A stretch of 64,000 bases of DNA from an uncultured archaeon (GCA_938045545.1 CALIBN010000012.1:78368-142367), one strand, 5' to 3'. Positions 34,301-43,063 are shown, numbered from the stretch's first letter. Numbers and translations are program-made. The notes: generated from the sequence alone by a model not told the origin.

Positions 34301-37300
34301 ATGCTTAGGGGAGTAATAAGAGAGGCTAAGGTTGAAGAGGAGCTTTTCAGGATATTTAAAAACGTTCTAGAGAAGAAAAATCGTGAAATAGAGGGTGTAT
34401 TTTTTCATGATTTGGAACCCCAATATCCGGTTGACTCAGGAGAGGCGGATCTGGTTCTTTTCACGGATAGGCCGAGGAAACCAATTCTTGTCATAGAGTG
34501 TAAGAGGAAGGATTTGAAGACCAGGAGGGAAATAAGAAGCATAGACCCAATGAGTCCAAAGGTCATCGATCAAGCTCTATTCTATGCCACGAAAATAGGT
34601 GCACCACTGTTTTCAACGACTAATGGAAGGGTTTTCACACTGTTCATTAAGCCTAAACCCGATGAGCCGTTCAGCATTGAAAGACATAGGCTTCTAATAA
34701 AAGAGATAGAGTTGAGGGAGGAAAGCATAGAAGAAATCCTAGGTCTTGTAGCGAAATGGAAAGCAGGAGTCCCGGTCACTAGGACTGCAATAGACTGGAC
34801 GTTCATAATTAGGCTGAGGAGCTTTGTAGAATGGCTTTCCGAACAGCTCCTTCCAGCCATAGAAAAAAAGGCTAAGCAGAAGGGCGAATTCGCGGCTAAA
34901 CTGAAGGAGCATGAGGATAAATTGGGAAAAATAAGCTCTGAAATATTTGCAAGAGAAGCCGCCTACTTACTGATGAACAAGATAGTTTTCTATAAGATTC
35001 TTGAAAGACATTATCCGCTGGAGGAGCTTAAGGGCATAGTTGCGTCAAATTCGGAAAGCTATATGAATGCACTTAAAGAATACTTCAATAAGGCTATAGA
35101 AGTAACTGATGACTTTGAACCGATATTCTCAACAGGCGTTTACGATTATGTTCCAATGCCGGATGAGGAATGGGTTCTTGAGGAGATAAACGCGTTCATC
35201 GAAGATATGGGAAAATACAGGCTTGAAGAAATCGGAAGCGATGTTGTCGGCTTCATCTATGAGAATCTAATTCCTCCGGCGGAAAGACATAGCTTAGGAC
35301 AATTCTACACTCCTCCTCCAATAGCGGAGCTCATAGTTAAATGGGCAGTAAGAAGCCCTGAGGACAAGATTTTAGATCCAGCTGTTGGAAGCGGAACTTT
35401 CCTGATTAAAGCCTATCAAAGGTTGAAGGAGCTTAAGAAAGAACCTTCTCACGAAGAAATTTTAAAGCAGATTTACGCCCTGGACATTAATCCTTTCCCA
35501 GCCCACTTGACTGCGATGAATCTTGCGATGAGAGATGTGAAACATCCCGTGAGTGAGATGAATATTTTGGTTCGAGACTTCTTTCAACTGATGTATGGTC
35601 AGAAGTACTTTGTTGCTTATTCGGTGAAAACTCCAAGAGGAGAAAGAGAGAGAAAAATATCAATACCTTTATTTGATGCTATAGTGGCGAATCCCCCCTA
35701 TACTAGATGGACCGAAATCCCTGAGAAAACAAGAATGCTCATTGGAGAAACAATAGGAGAAACTCTAAAGAAATATAACTTGACAGCTAGGGTGAGACAG
35801 GGAATAGAACCTGGAATCTATATGCACTTCATAATGTGGGGATTAAACTTTCTGAGAGAGGGAGGTAGACTTGGAATGATAATCTCTGATAGCTGGCTCC
35901 AAACAGATTACGGGGTTGACTTCGGAAAATTCTTACTGGATAATTTTAAGGTTAAGGCTTTGATTGACATTTCTTCAAGGGTCTTTCCCGTCCCGCTGAT
36001 AGGCACATGTATAATACTTCTAGAAAAATGCAGCAGAAAAGAGGAAAGGGAGGAAAACAAAGCTGTTTTCATGTATCTGAACATAGAGAAAGAAGGAAGC
36101 CTCCAGGTTGAGGAAATTCTAGACGCTATTGAAAGACCTGAGCATTATGAAGAAAAATACATGGTGAAAGTTGTTAAGCAGAGCGAAATAAGCAGAGACC
36201 AAAAATGGATAAACATAATATTCGACACCGAAGGCATCCTAGAAAAGCTTGGAGAAAAAACTACTTCCATGAAAGAATACTTTGAACTAAGTAGAGGAAA
36301 CAGCCTATGGTCAATATGGTCCATGAAACATGGAAGGAGACCTGATGTTGGTGCAAAAGACTTCTTTTATCTTAACGAGGGCAAAGTTAAACAATGGGGT
36401 TTAGAGGATTATGCCTATCCCGCTTTAACGAGCTCAAGGTATGCGGCAAACTTCACATTCACTAAAAAAGATTGGGAAGAGCTTAGAGAAAGAGGGGCAG
36501 ATTGCTACTTATTCATTTGTCATAAGAAGAGGAATGAGTTACCAAGTAATGCTAGGGATTACATAAAGTGGGGAGAAACAGAGTGCAGAACTCAAATTAG
36601 AGGAACTAGGGGAGGAGGAAAGATCTGCAGTGAAGCACTTGCCTGTCAAGAAAGGGAAAAACTAGCAAGACGGCCTAAAGGTGAAAGGCTCTTCTACGGA
36701 TGGTATGACCTTGGAGGGGTAGAAAAAGCATCAATAATGGCAGTACGTCAATCAAGATATAAAACAAGGTTCATTTTATGTCAATACCCAATTGTTACTT
36801 ATGATGCGATAATAACCTTTATTCCAAAGGTAAGGCTTTCAGAATCACAACTTAAAGCTTTGTTAGCCTACTTGAACTCAAGCGTTGTTCAACTGTATAT
36901 AGAGTCTACGGGAAGGACAACAGGTGCAGTAGGTCCCATAGGATTAGAAGTGAAACATGCCCAAGAGATTCCGGTCATAGATGTTAATTCTTTAGATAAA
37001 AAGGACCTTGAAAGGCTTTCAAACCTGTTTGAGAAGCTAGAAAAAAAGGCTAGAGAGCTCGGAGGGGCAGACAAGCAGGAGAATGTAGAAAACCTCTGGG
37101 ATAGCGTAGTAGCAGAAATAGATGAAGAAGTCGCGAGGATACTGCAGTTTCCGAAGAGATTAGCAAGGGATTCGAGAGTTTTAGCCAAGGCGATGATGGG
37201 GAGGAGGCTCTCGAGGACAGTAGAAGTCGCACCGGAGGCAATAGGCGGTGAAGAGATAAAGAGAATGAGGATTCCTAGGAAAAGCGGGAAAACTGCGGAA

Positions 37301-37336
37301 AATAAAGAACTTTCGTCTCTCAAAGAATGGTTTTAG
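34301..37336 (+). CDS. Nuclease-methyltransferase of a Type IIG/ISP-like restriction system
   Basis: One 1011-residue polypeptide combines three parts. Residues 1-180 hold a PD-(D/E)xK nuclease domain: Asp50 in GEADLVLF and Glu66-x-Lys68 in LVIECKRKD. Residues about 320-600 form an N6-adenine methyltransferase of the gamma type, with AdoMet motif DPAVGSGTF at about 360 and the catalytic NPPYTRW at about 463. The C-terminal 350 residues look like a target-recognition domain ending in a coiled coil. It should methylate adenine in a specific site and cut unmodified DNA. Its divergent neighbour supplies a helicase motor, which stand-alone Type IIG enzymes do not need. It is cargo of the element inserted in rqcH. 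Confidence 0.88.
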   Translation: MLRGVIREAKVEEELFRIFKNVLEKKNREIEGVFFHDLEPQYPVDSGEADLVLFTDRPRKPILVIECKRKDLKTRREIRSIDPMSPKVIDQALFYATKIGAPLFSTTNGRVFTLFIKPKPDEPFSIERHRLLIKEIELREESIEEILGLVAKWKAGVPVTRTAIDWTFIIRLRSFVEWLSEQLLPAIEKKAKQKGEFAAKLKEHEDKLGKISSEIFAREAAYLLMNKIVFYKILERHYPLEELKGIVASNSESYMNALKEYFNKAIEVTDDFEPIFSTGVYDYVPMPDEEWVLEEINAFIEDMGKYRLEEIGSDVVGFIYENLIPPAERHSLGQFYTPPPIAELIVKWAVRSPEDKILDPAVGSGTFLIKAYQRLKELKKEPSHEEILKQIYALDINPFPAHLTAMNLAMRDVKHPVSEMNILVRDFFQLMYGQKYFVAYSVKTPRGERERKISIPLFDAIVANPPYTRWTEIPEKTRMLIGETIGETLKKYNLTARVRQGIEPGIYMHFIMWGLNFLREGGRLGMIISDSWLQTDYGVDFGKFLLDNFKVKALIDISSRVFPVPLIGTCIILLEKCSRKEEREENKAVFMYLNIEKEGSLQVEEILDAIERPEHYEEKYMVKVVKQSEISRDQKWINIIFDTEGILEKLGEKTTSMKEYFELSRGNSLWSIWSMKHGRRPDVGAKDFFYLNEGKVKQWGLEDYAYPALTSSRYAANFTFTKKDWEELRERGADCYLFICHKKRNELPSNARDYIKWGETECRTQIRGTRGGGKICSEALACQEREKLARRPKGERLFYGWYDLGGVEKASIMAVRQSRYKTRFILCQYPIVTYDAIITFIPKVRLSESQLKALLAYLNSSVVQLYIESTGRTTGAVGPIGLEVKHAQEIPVIDVNSLDKKDLERLSNLFEKLEKKARELGGADKQENVENLWDSVVAEIDEEVARILQFPKRLARDSRVLAKAMMGRRLSRTVEVAPEAIGGEEIKRMRIPRKSGKTAENKELSSLKEWF

Positions 37337-37347
37337 CACATGCTAAA
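37329..37347. repeat. 19-base near-palindromic repeat, copy 1
   Basis: GGTTTTAGCACATGCTAAA overlaps the stop codon of the methyltransferase gene; TTTTAGCA and TGCTAAAA are perfect arms around CA. The same 19 bases with one change occur at 39109-39127 in the same orientation. Confidence 0.6.
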
Positions 37348-37775
37348 AAGCAGGAGTTAATTATAATGGCCTGAACCATCCCCTGCTAATGATGCATATA
37401 TACCGTTGGCATTCCATGATTGACCCATAAAGTCCAGTCTGACTGCTGATGTCCTTAGAGTAATCAAATGAAAGAAGGAAAGGAGGAACCGGAGAGACCT
37501 AGAGGGGGAAATGGTCCTGACCCAAAAAGCTTTAGCCGGGATGTGCTTGGCCTTAGGGGATTCTAGATGGCCCATGAGAATAGGCATGCATAGTAAGCCT
37601 GTATGAGGGGCCTTCCATGGCTAACTATTGGCTTTGTGGGAAGCCCACCGTTATAGCATGCTCATTCCTTCTTCACGTTCTCGAAACGTCGAAAACGATG
37701 GAGAACGAGACTAAAACGTTGCAGAACGATGAAAACGTTAAAAATACTTAGCGTCTCTCTGTTGGAGAAGTGTCG
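37348..37775. promoter_or_regulatory. Gene-free stretch with iteron-like repeats before the HTH-like gene
   Basis: The first 300 bases show no gene; weak C/D-box-like words occur but do not form a convincing RNA. At 37676-37740 there are short related repeats: CGTTCTC and GAGAACG form a perfect inverted pair, and AACGATGGAGAACG and AACGATGAAAACG follow as near-direct repeats, with further AAAACG words between. A TATA-like TTAAAAATAC at 37738-37747 sits about 30 bases before the ATG at 37776. This looks like an operator cluster for the downstream HTH-like protein or an iteron-type origin. Confidence 0.45.
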
Positions 37776-38483
37776 ATGAAACACCAAATAGTCCAATTCG
37801 TCCAGGAGTTCCATAAGCAAAATGGCAGGGCTCCGAGCGTCAATGAGATTCTTAAACACTTTAAGAATAATGGGTTATGCTCCTCCACCTTTTACCAATT
37901 TTTCCCAAAAGGCTTAAAAGAACTTTGTAGCCTCGCCGGTATTCCAGTTCCGGTTGAACGCATTCGAAAAACAGCGAAAGCCACAGCAGCCCTCAGAGAG
38001 GGTAGAAAGGGGGATGTGCATCGAGAAACAGCCTTGAGCCGCCTAATTCTGACGGAGGAGCAGACAAAGAGGCTCCTCGGCCTAAGCCACTTGGAGGGAG
38101 GAAGGGACCCGCTTCTGATAATGGACCAGTTGCTGGATTTGGACACTGTGTTGAGGAAAGAGTTTAAACTTACACTTGAGGATATCGCTCGCGTAGCTGT
38201 TTTCCTAAAGTACGCTGTGTCCATCGGCTGGAGGATCAAGCAGGATCCAGACCTGCTCGATTGCCTGACGAGAGCCTGGAATCTAGGGCTGCTTGGGCTC
38301 GAGCCCAGGGCCGTGCAGTACCTCGTCGAAGTCCTAGAGGATGCTCAGGCAAGGGGATGGAAGCCGAATGAGTTCGCTAATTATGTTACCAAGTTCTATA
38401 ATGGAATTCTGGCTTACATCATGTACGAGAAGGGTTTAATATGCTTCGAAGAATTCAGGAGGAGGGTCGAAACTCATGTCTAA
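37776..38483 (+). CDS. Element-encoded protein with N-terminal HTH-like region
   Basis: About 235 residues. The N-terminal 45 residues (IVQFVQEFHKQNGRAPSVNE, then ILKHFKNNG) look like a winged-helix or HTH domain of the kind seen in archaeal plasmid regulators; the rest is helical and unrecognised. The ATG at 37776 is preferred over GTG at 37770 because GGAG is eight bases before it. The gene overlaps the next by eight bases, so the two are translated together. The iteron-like repeats upstream may be its binding sites. It belongs to the integrative element. Confidence 0.65.
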   Translation: MKHQIVQFVQEFHKQNGRAPSVNEILKHFKNNGLCSSTFYQFFPKGLKELCSLAGIPVPVERIRKTAKATAALREGRKGDVHRETALSRLILTEEQTKRLLGLSHLEGGRDPLLIMDQLLDLDTVLRKEFKLTLEDIARVAVFLKYAVSIGWRIKQDPDLLDCLTRAWNLGLLGLEPRAVQYLVEVLEDAQARGWKPNEFANYVTKFYNGILAYIMYEKGLICFEEFRRRVETHV

Positions 38484-39126
38484 GCCTGACGGCCTAGCTG
38501 AGTTCCTACTCAAAAGAGCTGAGCAGGTTGAGGCAGAGAGGAGGGCTGAGGCTGAAAGACAAGCAGCGATAATGGCACATAAGATATGGCTTCACCACCA
38601 GGCTGCAAACAGGGCTAGGAAGGAGCTTGAGGAATACCGGAAGCTCCTTAACGATTCCAGGGGCCTCATATCCTCACGAGATATCAAGGCCAATGAGATT
38701 CTCATAGAAGAGCTCCAGGGCAGGCTAATGTCCGATCCGGAGGGGGCTGAGGAGGAAGCGAGGATCTATCGAAAGTTCCTGGAGGCTAACGTCAAGAGAA
38801 TCAGGAGGGCTGGGGAGAATAAGAGGGGGAGGGCACTCGAACGTAAAAGTGATGAGGCGATGCTCCATTCTCTCAGGTACGTAGCGGGGCTGAACGAACT
38901 ATCGAAGAGCATTGATGAGCTATGTAACAAATGGCTTTCAATAAGCAGGGACAATTCTCAGGCGGGGAGGCTTTATGTCCTGTTGCTCAGACATATGGGG
39001 TTCAACGTCAACAGCCTTTCAGAAGCGAGGAGTGTCTTAAAGAAAGAGCTAAGGGAAGCGTTTGAGAAGAGGCTTACGGAGAAGATAAAAGCCTTCCATG
39101 AGTCCGGAGGTTTTAGCACCTGCTAA
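38476..39126 (+). CDS. Element-encoded coiled-coil protein
   Basis: A 216-residue, highly charged helical protein. Residues 10-60 are an Ala/Glu/Arg-rich coiled coil (RAEQVEAERRAEAERQAA), followed by more helices. No family is recognised. Its start overlaps the end of the HTH-like gene, and its stop codon lies in the second copy of the 19-base near-palindrome. A structural or DNA-packaging role, or a partition or replication accessory role with the HTH-like partner, is possible but unproven. Confidence 0.6.
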   Translation: MSKPDGLAEFLLKRAEQVEAERRAEAERQAAIMAHKIWLHHQAANRARKELEEYRKLLNDSRGLISSRDIKANEILIEELQGRLMSDPEGAEEEARIYRKFLEANVKRIRRAGENKRGRALERKSDEAMLHSLRYVAGLNELSKSIDELCNKWLSISRDNSQAGRLYVLLLRHMGFNVNSLSEARSVLKKELREAFEKRLTEKIKAFHESGGFSTC

Positions 39127-39127
39127 A
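39109..39127. repeat. 19-base near-palindromic repeat, copy 2
   Basis: GGTTTTAGCACCTGCTAAA differs from copy 1 (37329-37347) at one base. The two copies are 1780 bases apart and enclose exactly the HTH-like and coiled-coil genes. Each overlaps a stop codon, but in different reading frames, so coding constraint does not explain the match. Confidence 0.6.
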
Positions 39128-39368
39128 TCTGAGAAGACATTTATCAGGTTGAGTTGCTCTAGCTAAAGTTCTCCTAAGCCGAGAAGAAGGGTTATTTTCC
39201 AGGTTAGAATGCCTTTTCCCTTAGGCCTGTTCTTCCATGTTAAAATCCATATCTTGCTCGATTTTTCGCATGAATCATGAAATGACTTTTGCAGTTAAAA
39301 CATGTCATATGTTTTTCTATATAAATTTTTCTGTTGATAAGATTAAATATTTATCTTTAGAGTTAATC

Positions 39369-39406
39369 AAAGTTAACTTTAAAAATTTAGTGTATACACT
39401 AAATTT
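39369..39406. promoter_or_regulatory. AT-rich palindromes before the AbrB-like gene; possible origin or operator
   Basis: Two perfect palindromes lie close together: AAAGTTAACTTT at 39369-39380 and the 24-base one at 39383-39406 with centre TGTATACA and arms AAATTTAG. The surrounding 39240-39480 is the most AT-rich non-coding part of the window, with further repeats such as AAAAGTACG at about 39446 and 39473. Nothing else is visible in 39128-39486. It may be the replication origin of the element or the operator of the AbrB-like regulator. Confidence 0.5.
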
Positions 39407-39501
39407 AGAAGAAACCAAATAGTTAGCTTTAAATATCGGTGATAAAAAAGTACGACTAATATGAAAAAACTTAAAAGTACGCTTACATGCAAAGTATCAT
39501 A

Positions 39502-39726
39502 ATGAGTAAAGTGAAGGTAGTTAAGGTTTCAAGTAACGGTACAACAAGCCTAGTTTACATTCCGAAGAAATTTGCGAAAGAATTGGAAATTAAAAAAGGT
39601 AATTACATCAAGATGATTTTAGCAGGTGGGCAAATCATTATTCAGCCACTCGACCTCGGCTATGAATGCGGGCCCGGTCGAGTGGGCAGGCCCTCCAGCA
39701 GGAGTGAACCTGCAAATGAAGGATGA
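39502..39726 (+). CDS. AbrB/SpoVT-like DNA-binding protein
   Basis: A swapped-hairpin DNA-binding domain: KVVKVSSNGTTSLVYIPKKF, then AKELEIKKGNYIKMIL, is the standard archaeal AbrB pattern. The ATG at 39502 (MSKVKV) fits the domain start; an ATG at 39487 would add five residues. The 3' end overlaps the start of the next gene. It probably represses the element's own genes by binding the palindromes just upstream. About 75 residues. Confidence 0.75.
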   Translation: MSKVKVVKVSSNGTTSLVYIPKKFAKELEIKKGNYIKMILAGGQIIIQPLDLGYECGPGRVGRPSSRSEPANEG

Positions 39727-41710
39727 GGAGGATGTACTACTTAAACATTTCTCCAGCAATGTTAAGAAGGCCCAAGAGTTCGTGGTGAGAGAAATAGAAA
39801 AGGAAGAAAGCAAAGAAAACAAGAAGACGATTAAAACTATCTTTGAAGATCTGAACGATTTCATCGTCCAAGAGATTTGGAGCAATGGGCCAAAGCTTCT
39901 AATCTGGGATAAGAGGGATGGGAAGGTTAATGTTTGTGAAGAATTCGAATGGGGAAATATCGTTTACAAGCCTCATAACATACCGATCGGGAGGAAAGGC
40001 AGACCACTTGTTACTTTGGCGTCAAAACCCATACCTTATAGAAACGAGAAAGACCTGCTTGAAAGGATCAGAGAGTTCATTGATCGCTATTCGGATTTAG
40101 AGCCATGGGCTTTAGAATTTACATCGAGGTTCGTCATGCATAGCTGGGTTTATGACATGGGAGATTATGCAATCCAATTATGGATAAAGGGGCTCACGGG
40201 CTCAGGTAAAACGAGGTTTCTTAAGCTTCTCGCCCTGCTCTGCTATAATGCCCTTTATGTCGGTGGTAATGCAAGTTTCTCGGCCTATAAAAGGCTAATC
40301 TCGAAATATAGGGGCACGTTGTTGATCAACGAGTTCGAGCTAAAGGATGAAGATGACTCCAACGAGGTCATAATTTGGCTCAACAATGGATTCGAAAAGG
40401 ATAATGAATTTCCATTAAGCAGAAAAAACCAACCTGAGAAACAAGATTTTTTCGACCCTTTTGGTCCTAAGGTGATAGCATCCAGAAGCCTGATCTCAAA
40501 CCCCGCCACTCTTTCGAGGATGGTCGTTATTGAGATGCATAAGACATCGAGAAAAGACATTCCTATCAAATTGCCTGCTGAAGCCTATCGTGAAGCTGAA
40601 GAGATTAGAAACATGCTCCTATTCTTCAGGCTTAAACACTACAAGAGTGATTATGCGTTACGCTCTGATCTCGATGAGAGGCTTAGAAACGATGAGGTTA
40701 TCGATGGACGCTTTAAGCAACAGGCTTACCCCATGCTCGAGCTCTATGAGATAGCAGGTCTAGATGTCAACGAGGTTTTCAACTTCTATAGGAAGCTCAC
40801 CCTGGACTTTAAGAAGAGGCAGGCGGAGTCAACGCCTGAAGGCGTGATCTTCCATGCGATCATGGAGTTATGCAGCCTCCAAGATTGTAACAACCCCGAT
40901 TTCTCAGGCCACATCGTTAAGGAGGAGGTAAAGGATGAAACCGGCCAGGAGAAAAAGGTCTATGGATTGGTGGGCATAACAACCAGGCTTTTGGAAGACA
41001 AAACTGGCTTCTCGAAGTATACCATAACAAAGGCCTTAAGCCACATAGGGATGGTTCAAGAGAGGAGGAAGACGAAGGTTATAATCTATGACCTCAGAGG
41101 AGATTTTACCGAACGAACTAGATATTTAAGACTCTGGAAGTTTAAGAGTGAAAGAACTTGGAAGGAGGCCCTCGACCAATACTATGTGGGGGATGTGTCC
41201 CTAGCGAGTGGCACCACCGACACCTTTGACACCTTGCCCATTCCGGAGATTCTAAAAAGTAGGGACTTTAACTCTGAAAAGATGCCAGAAAATGTCCTTT
41301 TAAATAGCACAAACAATGTGGAAAATGCCAATAAAAAGTCATCTTTCTTCGAGAGCCCTGACCTGGAGAAAGATGTCCAGGTGGCGAAGGTGCCAGAGGT
41401 GCCACTTGATGGAGACACATATGTTCCCGAGCAGGAGGGCAAGGCTGAACTCCAGAGTTTAAGTCCCTCTTTTGAGAATCTAATTATCAGGTCTGGAAGC
41501 TACATCCGAAAATCTCTTAAAGATTTCTCCAAGTACCATTACGCTGAGCTGGTTTGTCAGATTTGTAACTCTATCGACGAAGTCTTCGCCAGAAAAGTTA
41601 GCGATACCCAAATAGCTTACCTGTGCGATGAGTGTGTGAAGAAGGCCTCTGACCTGAGGATCAGCCTCGAGGAACTTCTCGAAAAGAGTCAAAGAGGCGA
41701 AGCGGCCTAA
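39662..41710 (+). CDS. Element-encoded P-loop ATPase, replication-helicase type, with C-terminal zinc finger
   Basis: About 680 residues. The Walker A loop WIKGLTGSGKTRFLK lies at about residue 180 and a Walker B-like TLLINEFEL follows about 40 residues later, then an Arg-finger-like segment SNPATLSRMVVIEM; this order is seen in the helicase part of archaeal plasmid and virus replication proteins. A winged-helix-like region follows, then a linker, and at the C-terminus a zinc finger with CQIC and CDEC. The true start may be the ATG at 39662 or at 39716; both overlap the AbrB gene. It probably drives replication of the element and is followed after three bases by the integrase. Confidence 0.68.
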   Translation: MNAGPVEWAGPPAGVNLQMKDEEDVLLKHFSSNVKKAQEFVVREIEKEESKENKKTIKTIFEDLNDFIVQEIWSNGPKLLIWDKRDGKVNVCEEFEWGNIVYKPHNIPIGRKGRPLVTLASKPIPYRNEKDLLERIREFIDRYSDLEPWALEFTSRFVMHSWVYDMGDYAIQLWIKGLTGSGKTRFLKLLALLCYNALYVGGNASFSAYKRLISKYRGTLLINEFELKDEDDSNEVIIWLNNGFEKDNEFPLSRKNQPEKQDFFDPFGPKVIASRSLISNPATLSRMVVIEMHKTSRKDIPIKLPAEAYREAEEIRNMLLFFRLKHYKSDYALRSDLDERLRNDEVIDGRFKQQAYPMLELYEIAGLDVNEVFNFYRKLTLDFKKRQAESTPEGVIFHAIMELCSLQDCNNPDFSGHIVKEEVKDETGQEKKVYGLVGITTRLLEDKTGFSKYTITKALSHIGMVQERRKTKVIIYDLRGDFTERTRYLRLWKFKSERTWKEALDQYYVGDVSLASGTTDTFDTLPIPEILKSRDFNSEKMPENVLLNSTNNVENANKKSSFFESPDLEKDVQVAKVPEVPLDGDTYVPEQEGKAELQSLSPSFENLIIRSGSYIRKSLKDFSKYHYAELVCQICNSIDEVFARKVSDTQIAYLCDECVKKASDLRISLEELLEKSQRGEAA

Positions 41711-41713
41711 GCC

Positions 41714-43063
41714 TTGATCTTAAGCTGTCCCTATTGCGGTTCTTCGAAACTATTTAAAGCAGGTTTTAGAAAAACGAAGAGTGGCGAGAAGATCCAACGC
41801 TACTTATGTAGAAGCTGCTTTCGAAGGTTTGGCCTTCCTGGAAACCCTGAGGTAAAGCTCAACGTCTCCAGGGGGCTCGTCGAAGACTCTAAAGTTGTAA
41901 AGCAGCCTCCTGATGCTCCCTCTGTCGTAGGGCCTGCCCTCGAGCCAAGCCCTGAGGACTCTACGCTCCCTCTCGCTAAAGATCCTGGTGTGCATAGTAC
42001 ACGAATCTCGAGACAAGGGTTTTATAGTTTGCGTCTCGAAGCTAAGGACAGCAGGAGGGCAGGGAGTGAAAAGCATCCTCCTGCAGAAGGTGAAATGGAT
42101 AACATGAGCAACCCTGAAGGGGTTGTGAAGAGCATCCTGGTCCAGCGACCGGGGGCTGGGCAGGATGACAAGAAAGAGGAGCTCGAGGGCAAGCTCATAA
42201 GCTTCGCATGGTGGCTTAAGAAACAGGGACTGCGTGAGTCCACGGTAAAGCAGTATTGCAAAATACTCCGCCAGCTTGTTAAGAGCAGTGTCAACTTAGA
42301 TGATCCTGAAGCGGTAAAGGAGGCTTTAGCAAGGAATGGTAGAAGCGAAAGGTGGAAGGCTCTGATAGTGCATGCCTACTCCGCATACTTAAAGATGAAG
42401 GGAAAGCACTGGGATCCCCCACGGTTCGATGTGGTTAGAAAGATTCCCTTCATACCCTTGGAGAGCGAGATCGATGCACTGATAGCCGGTTGCGGACCTA
42501 AGACTGCAGCACTGCTCCAATTGCTTAAGGAAACCGGCATGAGGATAGGCGAGGCGTTGAGGCTGACCTGGAAGGATGTGGACCTCGAGAGAAGAGTCAT
42601 AATCTTTAACGAGCCGGAGAAAAACAGCAATCCGAGAATCTTTAAAATCAGCCCCAGGCTTATCAGCATGTTGAGCATGCTTCCGAGAAACGGAGTGAGG
42701 GTGTTTCCAACGAGCTATCACAGCGTTAAAAACAACTTTAAGCATTCTCGGAGACGCTTGGCGGAGAGACTTAATAATCCCAGACTTCTAAACATTAGTT
42801 TCCACACCTTCAGGCACTGGAAGGCCACCATGGAGTACCACAAAACAAAGGATTTGTTGCATGTCAAGGAGCTGCTCGGACATAAGAATGTAGACAACAC
42901 GATGGTTTACATTCAGATCGAAAGGGCTCTTTTCAACGAGACGGATGCCGAGTTCACAGTTAGGATCGCTAAGACTCCTGACGAGATTAAAGAGCTTCTG
43001 GAAGCTGGTTTTGAGTATGTTTGCGAGAAGGATGGCTTCCTCTTCTTCAGGAGGAGGAAATGA
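41714..43063 (+). CDS. Tyrosine recombinase (integrase) with N-terminal zinc ribbon
   Basis: TTG start at 41714. Residues 1-40 form an InsA-like zinc ribbon: CPYCGSSKLFKAG, then QRYLCRSCFRRFG. After a variable linker comes a SAM-like core-binding domain (QGLRESTVKQYCKILR) and the catalytic domain: Arg in ETGMRIGEAL, His-x2-Arg in HTFRHWKA, His in LLGHKN and the nucleophile Tyr in MVYIQI. The end, GFEYVCEKDGFLFFRRRK, is typical of archaeal integrases. The gene is intact, not split by integration. Its stop TGA overlaps the ATG of rqcH, and attR lies 27 bases after the stop. It catalyses integration and excision of the element. Confidence 0.9.
   Translation: MILSCPYCGSSKLFKAGFRKTKSGEKIQRYLCRSCFRRFGLPGNPEVKLNVSRGLVEDSKVVKQPPDAPSVVGPALEPSPEDSTLPLAKDPGVHSTRISRQGFYSLRLEAKDSRRAGSEKHPPAEGEMDNMSNPEGVVKSILVQRPGAGQDDKKEELEGKLISFAWWLKKQGLRESTVKQYCKILRQLVKSSVNLDDPEAVKEALARNGRSERWKALIVHAYSAYLKMKGKHWDPPRFDVVRKIPFIPLESEIDALIAGCGPKTAALLQLLKETGMRIGEALRLTWKDVDLERRVIIFNEPEKNSNPRIFKISPRLISMLSMLPRNGVRVFPTSYHSVKNNFKHSRRRLAERLNNPRLLNISFHTFRHWKATMEYHKTKDLLHVKELLGHKNVDNTMVYIQIERALFNETDAEFTVRIAKTPDEIKELLEAGFEYVCEKDGFLFFRRRK

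Noticed and set aside
37385..37450. C/D-box small RNA suggested by ATGATG and CTGA words.
   Set aside because: The boxes are imperfect, the terminal stem is lacking, and the spacing does not fit C/D and C'/D' pairs.
37770..39126. The 19-base repeats as the attachment sites of the whole element.
   Set aside because: They enclose only two genes and not the integrase, whereas the 17-base repeats enclose the integrase, lie in the same gene frame at both ends and explain the rqcH start.
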